From NCBI GenBank assembly GCA_016719815.1, contig JADJYK010000006.1, positions 1 to 64,000 of the forward strand: a stretch of 64,000 bases of DNA. Direction: 5' to 3'. The notes below the pieces were generated by a model, which worked only from the letters and a program-made list of their open reading frames with translations, did not search any database and was not told the DNA's origin. This document shows, piece by piece, positions 11,372 through 21,257 of the stretch. Within the stretch, counting starts at the first letter, position 1. Each line of letters starts with the position of its first letter. The stretch is from Chitinophagaceae bacterium (GTDB taxonomy: Bacteria > Bacteroidota > Bacteroidia > Chitinophagales > Chitinophagaceae). The translations under genes were made by a program, and so were the position numbers.

Positions 11372-11463
11372 ACAAGAGTAACTCAGAGGAAGCACTGAGT
11401 TGCTCAGAGAGTACTTTACATATTACAAATTCTCAGTGGTTCTCTGTGCCACCTCCGTTAACT
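11372..11463. repeat. Intergenic imperfect inverted repeat
   Basis: The spacer between the amidohydrolase and the next gene holds gtaactcagaggaagcactg followed by a near-reverse-complement ending in ctcagtggttctctgtgcc. The two halves can form a long imperfect hairpin. The wording (ctcagtggttctctgtg) resembles the ctctgtg-rich intergenic repeats I recall from many bacterial genomes. I see only one copy here. It may act as terminator of the upstream gene. Confidence 0.45.
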
Positions 11464-11554
11464 ATGTTTAACTAATTCTGCCAATCCACACCCTGTGGAC
11501 AATCATAGCATTGCCAATTCTTCCCTGAACCACAAATGCCGTACTTTTGCCCCC

Positions 11555-12398
11555 ATGTTTTTGAATGGTAAACGGCAAGTAAGAGTAGCGATTATGGATC
11601 TGTATGAAGGCCAACCCAACCAGGGTATGCGTTGTATCCGTGAAATCCTCTTTCAGTGGGCAAAGGAAATGACATTGAAATAAGTGGCAAAGAATACGAC
11701 GTACGCCTCAAAAACGAACTCCCCGACACTTCTTACGACATCTATCTCTCCAGCGGCGGTCCCGGCGACCCGCTGGCGACCCGTTTCGACGACTGGGATA
11801 TTGGCTGGAACCGCTGGCTTGATAAAATCGTTCGCTGGAATGCCAACCCCGATAACGAAAACAAAAAATACATTTTCTTTATTTGCCATTCTTTCCAGTT
11901 GGCATGCCGCTATTTCAATTCAGGGTTAGTTTGTAAAGAAAATCCACTTCGTTTGGCGTTTTCCCCATTCACATGCTGCAGGAGGCCCGCAACGAACCGG
12001 TTTTTGATGAAATGAAAGACCCGTTCTATGCTGTTGACAGTCGCGACTATCAGGTCATTCAGCCGCATCACGAAGTGCTGAAAGATATGGGTGCCAAAAT
12101 TCTCTGCATCGAAAAGAGCCGTCCGCATGTACCTTACGAAAGGGCCATCATGGCTATCCGTTTCAACGATTACATGATTGGCACACAGTTTCATCCCGAA
12201 GCCGACCCGACAGGTATGAGCCATCACCTGCAAACAGAAGAAAAAAGAAAAACAGTTATTGACAACCACGGCGAAGATAAACTCCGCAGTATGCTGGAGC
12301 AATTGGAAGACCCGGATAAAATCGCCTGGACATACTCTCACATTCTTCCCAACTTCTTAAGCCATTCAGTGGGTTTATTGCAGGAAGTTACAGCCTGA
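11555..12398 (+). CDS. Class I glutamine amidotransferase (two frameshifts)
   Basis: A GMP-synthase-like class I glutamine amidotransferase, about 280 residues. The start VRVAIMDLYEGQPNQGMRC matches the beginning of the fold. The oxyanion-type loop YLSSGGPGDP, the nucleophile in FFICHSFQLA (Cys) and the His-Glu pair in GTQFHPEADP are all present, so the triad is complete. The frame shifts near 11650 (cagtgggcaaagg) and near 11940 (tttgtaaagaaaatcc). Reading through gives VCK-KSTSFGVFPIHMLQ. A TACTTTTG element (11542-11549) lies five bases before the ATG, so the mRNA may have a very short leader. The ATP-grasp-like gene begins 53 bp downstream; the amidotransferase probably supplies ammonia or hydrolyses a glutamyl amide, substrate unknown. 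Confidence 0.8.
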
Positions 12399-12450
12399 TT
12401 CATTTTGCGGCCTTGTTTTCATTTCCTATCTTCCGGTAAAACACAGCAGC

Positions 12451-13649
12451 ATGATACCCGCATGGCGCAAAAAAATTCAACGAAGAGTTTACAGCAGTAA
12501 AATATGAAGCCTTTCTGAATGAACTGAATGCCTCACATCCCGGTGCTATTGAATTTCGTGTGGCCGAAACACCCATATTCGTTTCAAAGCAATTCACCGC
12601 ACAAATGCTGAGTGCCTGCGAAAGTATTATTGATACCATCACTAATCCCGGCTTTAAAGAGCTTACCGCAAAAGCCATCCCGCAGCACCTTCAGGTACCC
12701 GGTGATGAAAAGCATTCTCACTTCATCGCATTCGATTTTGGCATTTGCATTAATGATGCCGGCGAATACGAACCACAGCTTATCGAAATGCAGGGCTTCC
12801 CTTCCCTCTTTGCTTACGAAGTATTGCTCGATGATGTATTCCGCAATCATTTCCCTATGCCTGAAAATTTTTCCTGCTACCTCAGTGGCCACAACCGCCA
12901 GTCATACGTTCAACTGCTCAAAGAAATAATCATTGGCAGCCATCCGCCAGAAAATGTAATACTGCTCGAAATATTTCCCGAGAAACAAAAAACAAAAAAT
13001 TGATTTCCGCTGTACTGAAGAATATCTCGGCATCAAAGCAGTTTGCCTTACCGAGCTTATTAAAGAAGGCTGCCAACTCTATTATATTAACAACGGCACC
13101 AAAATAGCCATCAAACGTATCTATAACCGTGTCATCTTCGACGAACTGCAGCAACAGTCGCCCGAAGTACAGGAAAAAGGCAAAATACTTTTCGAAGAAT
13201 TGGATGTTGAGTGGTGTCCGCATCCCAACTGGTTTTACCGCATCAGCAAATACACATTGCCCCTCATCAGGCATCCCTATGTGCCGCCCACTTTCTTTTT
13301 AAACGAGGTAAAACAAATACCTGCCGACCTGCACAACTATGTACTCAAGCCCCTGTTCTCCTTTGCCGGGCAGGGAGTGGTGATTGATGTAACCCAGCAG
13401 GACATTGAAAACGTAACCGACCCAGCCAACTGGATATTGCAGCGAAAAGTAAAATATGCCGATGTGATACTTACACCCGATATACCTGCCAAAGCGGAGA
13501 TACGCCTTTTTTATTTCTGGAAAGATGGCGAAGCCCGGCCAGCAGCCACCAACAACCTCGGCCGCCTGAGCAAAGGCAAGATGATTGGTGTACGCTACAA
13601 CAAAGACAAAGAATGGGTGGGTGGCAGCTTCTGTTACTTCGAAGAATAG
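12451..13649 (+). CDS. ATP-grasp-like ligase, possibly circularly permuted (two frameshifts)
   Basis: About 400 residues after repair. I do not recognise a named enzyme, but the pattern fits an ATP-grasp fold. An acidic segment FDFGICINDAGEYEPQLIEM lies near residue 95. The C-terminal part has LKPLFSFAGQGVVI (phosphate-binding Lys and glycine loop), WILQRKVKY, AEIRLFYFWKDG and NNLGRLSKGKMIGV. Having the acidic segment first and the Lys/Gly loop late resembles circularly permuted ATP-grasp proteins of the glutathionylspermidine-synthase kind. Frames change at the A-run 12469-12475 and near 12990-13002 (aaacaaaaaacaaaaaattg). Pairing with an amidotransferase suggests amide-bond formation on a small molecule or peptide; this is inference. 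Confidence 0.6.
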
Positions 13650-13742
13650 CTCATCCAAGGAGACTCACTATTAACATCCTGCAGGCTGATGGATGTCTGC
13701 CATGTAAAACCATGCACAGGAAAATGGTTGATTAATCTGACA

Positions 13743-13788
13743 GAAAAAAAGGCCATCTTATATAGATAGCCTGAAAATATTTTTTCCT
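13743..13788. terminator. Bidirectional terminator
   Basis: The hairpin ggccatct-tata-agatagcc (13751-13771) is flanked by an A-run on the left and a T-run on the right. It lies between the convergent ATP-grasp-like and alcohol dehydrogenase genes. Confidence 0.65.
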
Positions 13789-13799
13789 TTCCTCTTTCG

Positions 13800-14912
13800 C
13801 TACAAAGTCGCCATGTCAATTACAAACCGGTATTTTACATCACCCTTCAGTAATCGTTCATACGCTTCATTAATATCTTTCATGGCTATTACTTCTACAT
13901 CACTTACAATATTATTAGCAGCACAATAGTCAAGCATTTCTTGTGTTTCTGGCAAGCCCCCAATTAATGAACCTGCAAAACTTTTGCGGCCAAAAATTAG
14001 ATTGAAAGCGGGAATAACTGCTGGGGCAGGTGGCACACCCACACATACCATTGTACCATTGGTACGCAGCAATGCCAGGTAAAAATTATAATCATGTTCA
14101 GCCGAAACCGTATCAAGAATAAAATCAAAATAACCGGTTACACTTTTAACCTGTGCCTCATCGGTAGTCAGCACAAACTGGTGTGCACCGAGCCGTTCAG
14201 CATCAGCTTTCTTCCAGGCAGAATGGCTGAGCATGGTAACTTCGGCACCCATACTTACAGCAAGTTTTACTGCCATATGCCCAAGTCCGCCAAGTCCAAG
14301 TATACCAACCCGCATGCCCTTACCCACTTTCCAGTGGCGTAGCGGAGAATAGGTGGTAATACCAGCACATAACAAAGGGGCCACACCCTGCAGTGGTAGT
14401 TTATCCGAAATATGCAAAACAAAATTTTCGTGTGCAGAAATGGATTTGCTGTAACCGCCATAGGTATTGCCACTGCCATCTCTTTCCTGCCCGTTATAAC
14501 TGAATACGGCCCCCTCACTACAGTATTGTTCTAATCCCTCCTTGCAGTTATCACATTCCTGGCAGCTATCTACCAGGCAACCAATACCGGCAAGGTCTCC
14601 TGCTTTAAATTTTTTAACATGTGTCCCAACGGCAGTAACACGGCCTACTATTTCATGGCCCGGAACAATTGGATAAACTGTCATTCCCCAATCATTGCGG
14701 GCAAAGTGCAGGTCGCTATGACAAACACCACAATAGATAATTTCAATCTGTACATCATGTGGTTTAAGTTCTCTTCTTGCGAGTGTCCAGGGCTCAAGTG
14801 GTGTAGTGGCGCTATGCGCAGCATAAGCTTTGTTGAAGGCATAAAAAGTTGATTTTGTTTGGGTAAAAATATAGTTATATAAGCTGTTTACTTCTTCTTC
14901 AAAGGAACACAT
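13800..14912 (-). CDS. NAD(P)-dependent zinc alcohol dehydrogenase (YahK/CAD-like)
   Basis: Medium-chain zinc alcohol dehydrogenase of the cinnamyl-alcohol/YahK type, expected to reduce aldehydes with NADPH. Catalytic zinc ligands are in GVCHSD and PGHE. The structural zinc cysteines are in CQECDNCKEGLEQYC. The family segment APLLCAGITTYSPLRHW, the Rossmann motif GILGLGGLGHMAV and the C-terminal GDVKYRFVID are clear. The only in-frame ATG is at 14912, which adds about 25 residues before the usual family start (near AYAAHSATTPLEP). Either the N-terminus is longer than normal, or a non-ATG start or an indel is involved. It stands alone between two terminators. Confidence 0.9.
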   Translation of the reverse strand: MCSFEEEVNSLYNYIFTQTKSTFYAFNKAYAAHSATTPLEPWTLARRELKPHDVQIEIIYCGVCHSDLHFARNDWGMTVYPIVPGHEIVGRVTAVGTHVKKFKAGDLAGIGCLVDSCQECDNCKEGLEQYCSEGAVFSYNGQERDGSGNTYGGYSKSISAHENFVLHISDKLPLQGVAPLLCAGITTYSPLRHWKVGKGMRVGILGLGGLGHMAVKLAVSMGAEVTMLSHSAWKKADAERLGAHQFVLTTDEAQVKSVTGYFDFILDTVSAEHDYNFYLALLRTNGTMVCVGVPPAPAVIPAFNLIFGRKSFAGSLIGGLPETQEMLDYCAANNIVSDVEVIAMKDINEAYERLLKGDVKYRFVIDMATL

Positions 14913-15124
14913 GAAGTTATTAATAATTGGTGCAAAACCCTGATATATTTCAATTGCTTACCGGCTTTATTATCACTTTACCCGGAAGTGTTAAAACATA
15001 AATAATGCATGTGAATGTAACTCTATTTTTCCACCTGGTGTTCCTGCCCGGATACTGCTCCAAGCTGCTATGAAGAAGCAGAATCGTATAAAAATCACGA
15101 ATATTTTTTTGTAGTAGCCCTTTT
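14913..15124. other. Non-coding spacer
   Basis: This stretch upstream of the alcohol dehydrogenase contains no convincing gene. I see no clear TTTG/TAnnTTTG promoter pair. Confidence 0.5.
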
Positions 15125-15157
15125 AAAAAAAGAGGGGCCGCCGAAATCGGCAGCCCC
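15125..15157 (-). terminator. Rho-independent terminator of the T9SS cargo gene
   Basis: A GC-rich stem (ggggc-gccg-aaat-cggc-gcccc with one bulge, 15134-15157) is followed on the minus strand by a run of seven T residues. It lies 30 bp after the stop codon of the minus-strand secreted protein. Confidence 0.85.
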
Positions 15158-15187
15158 GTGGTTTTTAAAATATAAAAACCCTGAGCA

Positions 15188-16882
15188 TTACTTTTTGTTC
15201 ACTACAACCTTCTCTACAGATTGCTCACCTGTTGCAGGTACAAAAACTCTTATTGTGTACATTCCTGTAGTCAGGTTATCGATAATAACATTATTATCAG
15301 ATATGTTCTTCATTTGTTTAACTATACGGCCACTCATATCTACCACGGATACATCACGGGTAACATTTTTATCCTCAAACACTACGTTCACCTTTCCATC
15401 ATTTGTGGGGTTTGGATAAACAATTATGCCGCCTTTCTGATCTATACCACGAACAGAACGTACCTGGCTGTATTTGATACGGCCGTCGAGGTCAACCTGG
15501 CGAAGGCGGTATTGCGACATCCCTTTTGTATCATTATTGTCAACAAACTGGTAGTTAAGATCGAATGCAGAAGAACCTCCTGTTGCCAGTGAAGCAACAT
15601 AACCAACTTGCAGCCATGTGCTGTTGTCAAAACTTCTTTCAATATAATATCCTTTATTATTTTGCTCTGTCATGGATACCCAGCTCAGGTTTACATGCTG
15701 GCCATTTCTTACAGCATTAAAAGATTTCAGGTCTACAGGCAGGGTCGTACAATCTGCAGGTCTGAAATTATTTTGTGTATAATAGCAGCCGGAAGCTTCC
15801 CTGATTAATACAAAAGACCTTATACCTCCCGGAACATAAATATCAATAGTTTCTGTACTACCTGTTAAGTTTACAGTAACGGGACCAGAGTATTTAGTAT
15901 CAATTGCTTCATCAGCCTCGTATGTGCCATTATTATTCATATCCAGGTAAACCGTAACTGTGACACTCGTAACATTCTGGATACTTGTTAATGTAGCCGT
16001 TGTTCTATATACGCATGGGTTATTGGTCTGTAATGTGGGGGTAGAAAATGAAACAGACCAATAAGGATCCGAACTAGTCATGCTTCCGGCATTAGTAGCC
16101 CCAGGAGTATGATATGGCGAACTTGATGTTTTTTTCCATGGAGCACATTTTCCATCATACACTCTTGCATATCCATTATCAGTGCCGGCGGCCTGATTCA
16201 CAATAGTCATATCAAACAATGTAAGTGCAGCAAAATTTACATTTGAAGTTGCAGACGTTCCACTACAATCATATCCAATCGGGAGTACGCCAAACTTATG
16301 AATATCGTCAAGTGCATTTTGTGCATTACCCCCTGCACCGAAGGTCAGCATATCTACCAAAACACCACCGGTAAAAAGAAATACAAAAACACCTGGTGCC
16401 GTTTCATCAAAAAGGTTTGTTACGCTATTTGCCATAACTCCGCCATCATAGGCTGTTACGTTACCATTCGCATCAAGTGAGATAGCAGTATACTTCTTCA
16501 TAATTCCTGAATTCCAGCTGATATCTGCAATAAAACTGCATGGATTACCATTACCTGTCTGTGTTCCGAAAGAAATATCAGAAGATGCAGTGTAATAGCC
16601 ATCAGTAATTGATGCACCTGTTGGAAAATCTATAACATAAAAACCCTGGTTATTTGGTCCGCCTGCACCATTTATCCAGTTCACAATCATATAATAGCAA
16701 CCGAGGTTGCCTACTGCATTACCACCTCCTTGGTTACCATTATAAATCTCGAAGAATTCTTTTCGTGTTACTCCATCACAAACAGTACTTCCGGGAGTAA
16801 TATAGAGTTCATTCATGGCTGGTTGAGCTAAGCTGAAAAGTCCAGAAAAGCCAACAGTAAGAGTAAGTAAAATCTTTTTCAT
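15188..16882 (-). CDS. Secreted protein with T9SS type A sorting domain
   Basis: A 564-residue extracellular protein. The start at 16882 was chosen because it begins a clean signal peptide (MKKILLTLTVGFSGLFSLAQ); an in-frame ATG 78 bases upstream would spoil it. Residues 20-235 resemble a lamin-tail-like domain (MNELYITPG, EFFEIYN, LVDMLTFGAGG). A middle beta-sandwich segment precedes LPVDLKSFNAVRNG and a fibronectin-like stretch. The last 75 residues (IIVYPNPTNDGKVNV, VVDMSGRIVKQM, TTGMYTIRV, EKVVVNKK) form the type A C-terminal sorting domain recognised by the type IX secretion system. The PorU-like gene at 60-64 kb fits with this. The actual function is unknown; no catalytic residues are evident. 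Confidence 0.88.
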   Translation of the reverse strand: MKKILLTLTVGFSGLFSLAQPAMNELYITPGSTVCDGVTRKEFFEIYNGNQGGGNAVGNLGCYYMIVNWINGAGGPNNQGFYVIDFPTGASITDGYYTASSDISFGTQTGNGNPCSFIADISWNSGIMKKYTAISLDANGNVTAYDGGVMANSVTNLFDETAPGVFVFLFTGGVLVDMLTFGAGGNAQNALDDIHKFGVLPIGYDCSGTSATSNVNFAALTLFDMTIVNQAAGTDNGYARVYDGKCAPWKKTSSSPYHTPGATNAGSMTSSDPYWSVSFSTPTLQTNNPCVYRTTATLTSIQNVTSVTVTVYLDMNNNGTYEADEAIDTKYSGPVTVNLTGSTETIDIYVPGGIRSFVLIREASGCYYTQNNFRPADCTTLPVDLKSFNAVRNGQHVNLSWVSMTEQNNKGYYIERSFDNSTWLQVGYVASLATGGSSAFDLNYQFVDNNDTKGMSQYRLRQVDLDGRIKYSQVRSVRGIDQKGGIIVYPNPTNDGKVNVVFEDKNVTRDVSVVDMSGRIVKQMKNISDNNVIIDNLTTGMYTIRVFVPATGEQSVEKVVVNKK

Positions 16883-17257
16883 GCTACAGGGTTTTAATAG
16901 TAAAGAAATTTTTTCCTTTATAAAAAGCATTAAGCCATATTTCAGACAGGTGCTTAACACATTATTCCATTTTATGGAATCATAGGGGGACTATTAAAAC
17001 GGCATTCAGGGGGTTGGAATACCTTGTGATTACATCTACAGGCATATATCCCTTTTGTTTTAACATGGGTACATCACAAAAACTTTGAGGTTCTTCAAAG
17101 TGGATTTAAGAAAACAAAAAAGTTATCAGATAGGACATTGTGTCAACATTCTGTTGACATGAATTAGCTCAGGGGCCTTTTAGGGGATAAAGGAAGGATT
17201 TAATTAAAGTAGCCTAAAGTTAAAACACAATCATTACTATTGCAAGCAAAAATCTGT
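16883..17257. other. Long non-coding region with two inverted repeats
   Basis: 375 bp between cmk and the T9SS cargo gene with no credible ORF. It holds two short perfect inverted repeats: attccat-ttt-atggaat at 16964-16980 and tgtcaac-attct-gttgaca at 17141-17159. Both lie upstream of the minus-strand cargo gene and could be operators or small hairpins. No exact TAnnTTTG promoter was found. Confidence 0.5.
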
Positions 17258-17946
17258 TTATTTTTTTAACCCTGTCTTTTCTTTTGCCCACAGCAGGGCT
17301 TTACTATACTGCTCATCCACAGTAAGGTTTGTATTATCTAATACAAGAGCATCCTCAGCCTGGCGCAAAGGGCTTACCTCCCGGTGGCTGTCAATGTAAT
17401 CCCTCATTTCAAGGTTATTTTTAACCTCTTCAATCGTAATATTAGGGTTTTTCTGAAAGAGCTCTTTAAACCGCCGTTGTACCCGTACCGCATTATCAGC
17501 TGTCATAAAAATTTTCAGTTCAGCTTTTGGAAAAACAACAGTGCCGATATCCCGGCCGTCCATTACAATACCCTTTTTAGTTCCAAATTTTTGCTGCTGG
17601 GCTACTGCAAACTCTCTCACTTCCCTGATAGCGGCCACATCACTCACTTTTTCTGCTACCACCAGGTCCCGGATTAGATATTCAATATTTTCGCCATTCA
17701 GGTAAATCTCGCTATTGCCACTTACTTCATTAAACTCAAATTCCAGGTTTATATCTTTCAAAGCAGCTTTAACTTCTTTTTATCTTCAAAATCCACATTA
17801 TTTCTAAGAAAATACAATGTGATAGCCCTGTACATGGCCCCGCTGTCAACATATACATAACCCAAGGTTTTTGCCAGTTGTTTTGCCAGCGTACTTTTTC
17901 CGCAACTTGACCAACCATCTATTGTAATTACAATTTTCCGTTTCAT
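17258..17946 (-). CDS. cmk: Cytidylate kinase (one frameshift)
   Basis: (d)CMP kinase, which phosphorylates CMP and dCMP with ATP. The P-loop ITIDGWSSCGKSTLAKQLAK is at the N-terminus, followed by YVDSGAMYRAITLYFLR. The CMP-binding segment GIVMDGRDIGTVVFPKAELKI and the lid region MRDYIDSHREVSPLRQAEDA are intact. The frame changes in the T-run 17777-17781 (A-run on the coding strand). The repaired join reads DKKEVKAALKDIN. Length after repair is about 229 residues, normal for the family. Confidence 0.94.
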
Positions 17947-17955
17947 TTGCGCAAA

Positions 17956-17988
17956 AATAAAAAAGCCCGTCTGTATTACCTAACGGGC
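17956..17988 (-). terminator. Terminator downstream of clpC
   Basis: gcccgt (17965-17970) pairs with acgggc (17983-17988). On the minus strand the hairpin is followed by TTTTTTATTTTT. It separates clpC from cmk. A perfect 12-bp palindrome agtaccggtact (17992-18003) lies between this hairpin and clpC. Confidence 0.75.
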
Positions 17989-18034
17989 GGGAGTACCGGT
18001 ACTAGGTATTCCTCACGAAATATTTTGCTAAAAT

Positions 18035-20567
18035 CTATGCCTCAGACTTCTGTTCTGTCCTGCTTTTAAATGTAAACTCAGTTTTCCATTTTCGGTATCA
18101 GCATCCGCCTCCAGCACATCTCCGGCTTTTACGTTCATGTTCAAATTTCTTCAGCCAGCGGATCTTCCAGGTATTTTTGGATAGCCCTGTGTAACGGCCG
18201 TGCGCAAACTGCGAATCATATCCCTTGTCAGCAATGAATGTCTTTGCAGATTCGGTAAGTTCAAGACTGAAACCAAGATTAGCCAGTCTTTTTAACACGC
18301 CTTTCATAAGAATGTCAATAATGTTAAAGATATTTTCTTTAGACAGGCTGTTGAATATTACCACATCATCAATCCTGTTCAGGAATTCGGGTGAAAAAGT
18401 TTTTTTAAGCGCCTTTTCTATTACAGCTTTGTTTTCTTCCTCTTCATGTTCCACTTTTGACTGTGTGGCAAAACCAACCCCGGTGCCAAAATCCTTTAAC
18501 TGGCGGGCACCAATATTTGAGGTCATTATTATCATGGTATTCTTAAAGTCTACCTTCCTGCCCAATCCATCTGTTAACTGACCATCATCCAAAACCTGTA
18601 AAAGAATATTATAAATATCCGGATGGGCTTTCTCAATTTCATCGAGCAGTATAACACTGTAGGGCTTGCGGCGAACCCTTTCGGTAAGTTGTCCGCCTTC
18701 TTCATATCCTACATAACCAGGAGGTGCGCCTATCAGTCTGCTCACAGTGAATTTTTCCATGTATTCACTCATGTCAATACGAATAAGTGCATCTTCTGAG
18801 TCGAACATGTGACGGGCCAATGCACGGGCCAGCTCTGTTTTTCCCACACCCGTAGGACCAAGAAATATGAAAGTGCCGATTGGCTTCTTAGGGTCCTTCA
18901 ATCCCTACCCTGTTACGCTGAATAGCCTTAACCACCTTCAAAATAGCTTCATCCTGGCCAACTACCATTTTCTGCATATCATCGGACATGCGACGCAATT
19001 TTTCAGTCTCCGCCTGAACCATCCTCTTAACCGGAATGCCTGTCATCATACTCACTACTTCTGCAATATCTTCTTCGCCAATCAGGGAAACGTTTGTGCT
19101 TGCTTTCCTCTTCCCATTCAGCTTTTGCCTTTTCCAGGTCTTCCTGCAATCTTTTTCTGTATCACGAAGAGAAGCAGCCTCCTCAAATTTCTGACTTTTT
19201 ACCACCCGGTTTTTCTCCACTTTCACATCTTCAATTTTTTTCTCCAGCTCTACGATTGTCTGAGGAACATTAATATTCTTCAAATGCACTCTTGCACCTA
19301 CCTCATCCAGTACATCAATTGCCTTATCCGGCAACAACCTGTCGGTAACATACCGGTCACTCAACTTCACACAGGCATCAATCGCTTCATTATCATAATT
19401 CACATTATGGTATTCTTCGTATTTCGATTTGATGTTGTTCAGAATCTGTATAGTATCGTCTACACTGGGTGGTTCAACCAGCACTTTCTGGAAACGGCGG
19501 TCTAAAGCCCCGTCTTTCTCAATATGCATCCTGTACTCATCTAATGTAGAAGCTCCAATACACTGCAGTTCGCCACGGGCAAGGGCCGGTTTAAAAATAT
19601 TGCTTGCATCCAGCGAGCCACTGGCTCCGCCAGCACCTACAATAGTATGCATTTCATCAATAAACAGAATAACATCCCTGTTTTTCTCCAGTTCGTTCAT
19701 GATCGCCTTCATCCTTTCTTCAAACTGGCCACGGTATTTGGTACCAGCCACTAACGCAGCGAGGTCAAGAGATATCACTCTTTTATCGAAAAGTACTCTT
19801 GAAACTTTGCGTTGCACAATGCGAAGTGCCAGGCCTTCTACAATTGCTGTTTTACCAACACCAGGTTCACCGATTAGTATCGGGTTATTTTTTTTCCTGC
19901 GGGAAAGTATCTGAGAAACTCTTTCTATTTCTGATTCACGGCCCACAATCGGGTCTAAAGCACCCAGTTCAGCCATCTTGGTTATATCCCTTCCAAAATT
20001 ATCCAGCACCGGAGTTTTACTTTTTACCCCACCCTGAGGTTTTCCACTGCCACCTTTGGGCTGAGAATATTTCTTTTCTTCATCAAAATCATCATCGCCT
20101 TCATCTGAAAATTCGGCACGGGGATCGCTTGACTTTACAATGCCTAATTCCTGCCGGAATAAATCATAATCTACATCAAACTGATTTAGGATCTGAGTGG
20201 CAATATTTTCCTTGTTCTTTAAAATGGAAAGCATCAGGTGTTCTGTTTCTACCATAGCACTTTTCAGTGCTTTTGCTTCCAGAACTGTAACTCTAATTAC
20301 CTTCTCTGCCTGTTTTGTGAGTGGCAAACTATTAATATTGGCTATATTTTTTCCGGTTTTATCCTTCACAGCAAGTTCGATTTCTTTCCGCAGTTCGTAT
20401 AAGTCAACATTAAAGCTTTTAAGTATGCGGATAGCTGTATTTTCTCCTTCCCGTATCAGCCCGAGCAATAAATGTTCAGTACCAATAAAGTCATTCCCAA
20501 GTCGCAATGCTTCTTCCCGGCTGAATGAAATTATTTCCTTTACCTGGTTCGAAAAATTATTATCCAT
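18035..20567 (-). CDS. clpC: ATP-dependent Clp protease ATP-binding subunit ClpC (multiple frameshifts)
   Basis: Hsp100 unfoldase that feeds substrates to ClpP, about 843 residues after repair. The N-domain begins FSNQVKEIISFSREEALRLG. The first AAA+ module has Walker A GEPGVGKTAIVEGLA and Walker B VILFIDEMHTIVGAGGASG. The UVR/middle region follows, then the second AAA+ with Walker A GPTGVGKTELARALA and YSVILLDEIEKAH. The frame breaks near 18895, 18205, 18155 and 18085. In addition, between about 19150 and 19090 two opposite shifts leave the frame open but garble roughly 22 residues; the other frame there reads KRLQEDLEKAKAEWEEESKH, the normal coiled-coil. The stop at 18035-18037 follows the restored ending. 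Confidence 0.93.
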
Positions 20568-20730
20568 TTTAAGATAATTGGTTATAATACAATATTAACA
20601 AATAAATTTGGTTCCGGTTTGGCCATATTTATAAACGGACTGTTGATAATTTAAGTTGTTTTTCGCCTTAAGTTTTATCAGCTTTCCACCAAAATTAACC
20701 TTCCTTTTAAACCGCTATTTTCTATATAAA

Positions 20731-21126
20731 ATGAATCTCAAAACTGATACCAAAGAAAAATTTCATGCCATTACAGTGCTGGAAAACAACCTTTCAGCGG
20801 GCATGACAGACAGAATGGCTGATTCACTTATTCCCTATCTCGAAAATGAGGTAAAAAATGTAGTCCTTAAAATGGGAGAAGTAAATAATATAGATGTTGC
20901 TGCCGGAGAGAAACTGGTTCAGATACAACAACGGTTTTATGAGAACAATGCTTCTTTTGTACTTTGCGAAATCCAGAAAGTGCCGGAAACATTTTTAGAC
21001 GAAAATGAACTGCTCGAAATGATGAATGTTACACCCACAGAAAGTGAAGCATGGGATATCGTTCAAATGGAAGAAATTGAAAGGGAACTGCTGGATGATG
21101 AGAATGCCTATCTGACTGAAGAGTGA
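20731..21126 (+). CDS. STAS-domain protein (anti-sigma-factor-antagonist-like)
   Basis: A 131-residue acidic protein. The first 95 residues fit a STAS fold (FHAITVLENNLSAGMTDRMA, EVKNVVLKMGEVNNIDVAAGEKLV, NASFVLCEIQKVPETFL), followed by a glutamate/aspartate-rich tail. The usual phosphorylated Ser after the central aspartate is not present (NNIDVAAGEKL), so classical switching by phosphorylation is doubtful. The ATG at 20731 was chosen because the upstream frame does not resemble protein. It is divergent from clpC and 131 bp upstream of rnz, a pairing I recall from related Bacteroidota. Confidence 0.7.
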   Translation: MNLKTDTKEKFHAITVLENNLSAGMTDRMADSLIPYLENEVKNVVLKMGEVNNIDVAAGEKLVQIQQRFYENNASFVLCEIQKVPETFLDENELLEMMNVTPTESEAWDIVQMEEIERELLDDENAYLTEE

Positions 21127-21257
21127 CGCAAGGTATAAGTAAGAGTTTTTCTGCCAGAGCAGGAAAAACACCCTTCTAAAACTTTTTCATACACCTTGTG
21201 CAGCAAATAATTAATGCTATACGTCTAAAGAACATCAACACCAAAAACCATATTTGA

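Noticed and set aside
18035..20567. clpC read as two separate genes
   Set aside because: The pieces overlap in different frames and together make one normal ClpC; a frameshift explains the split.
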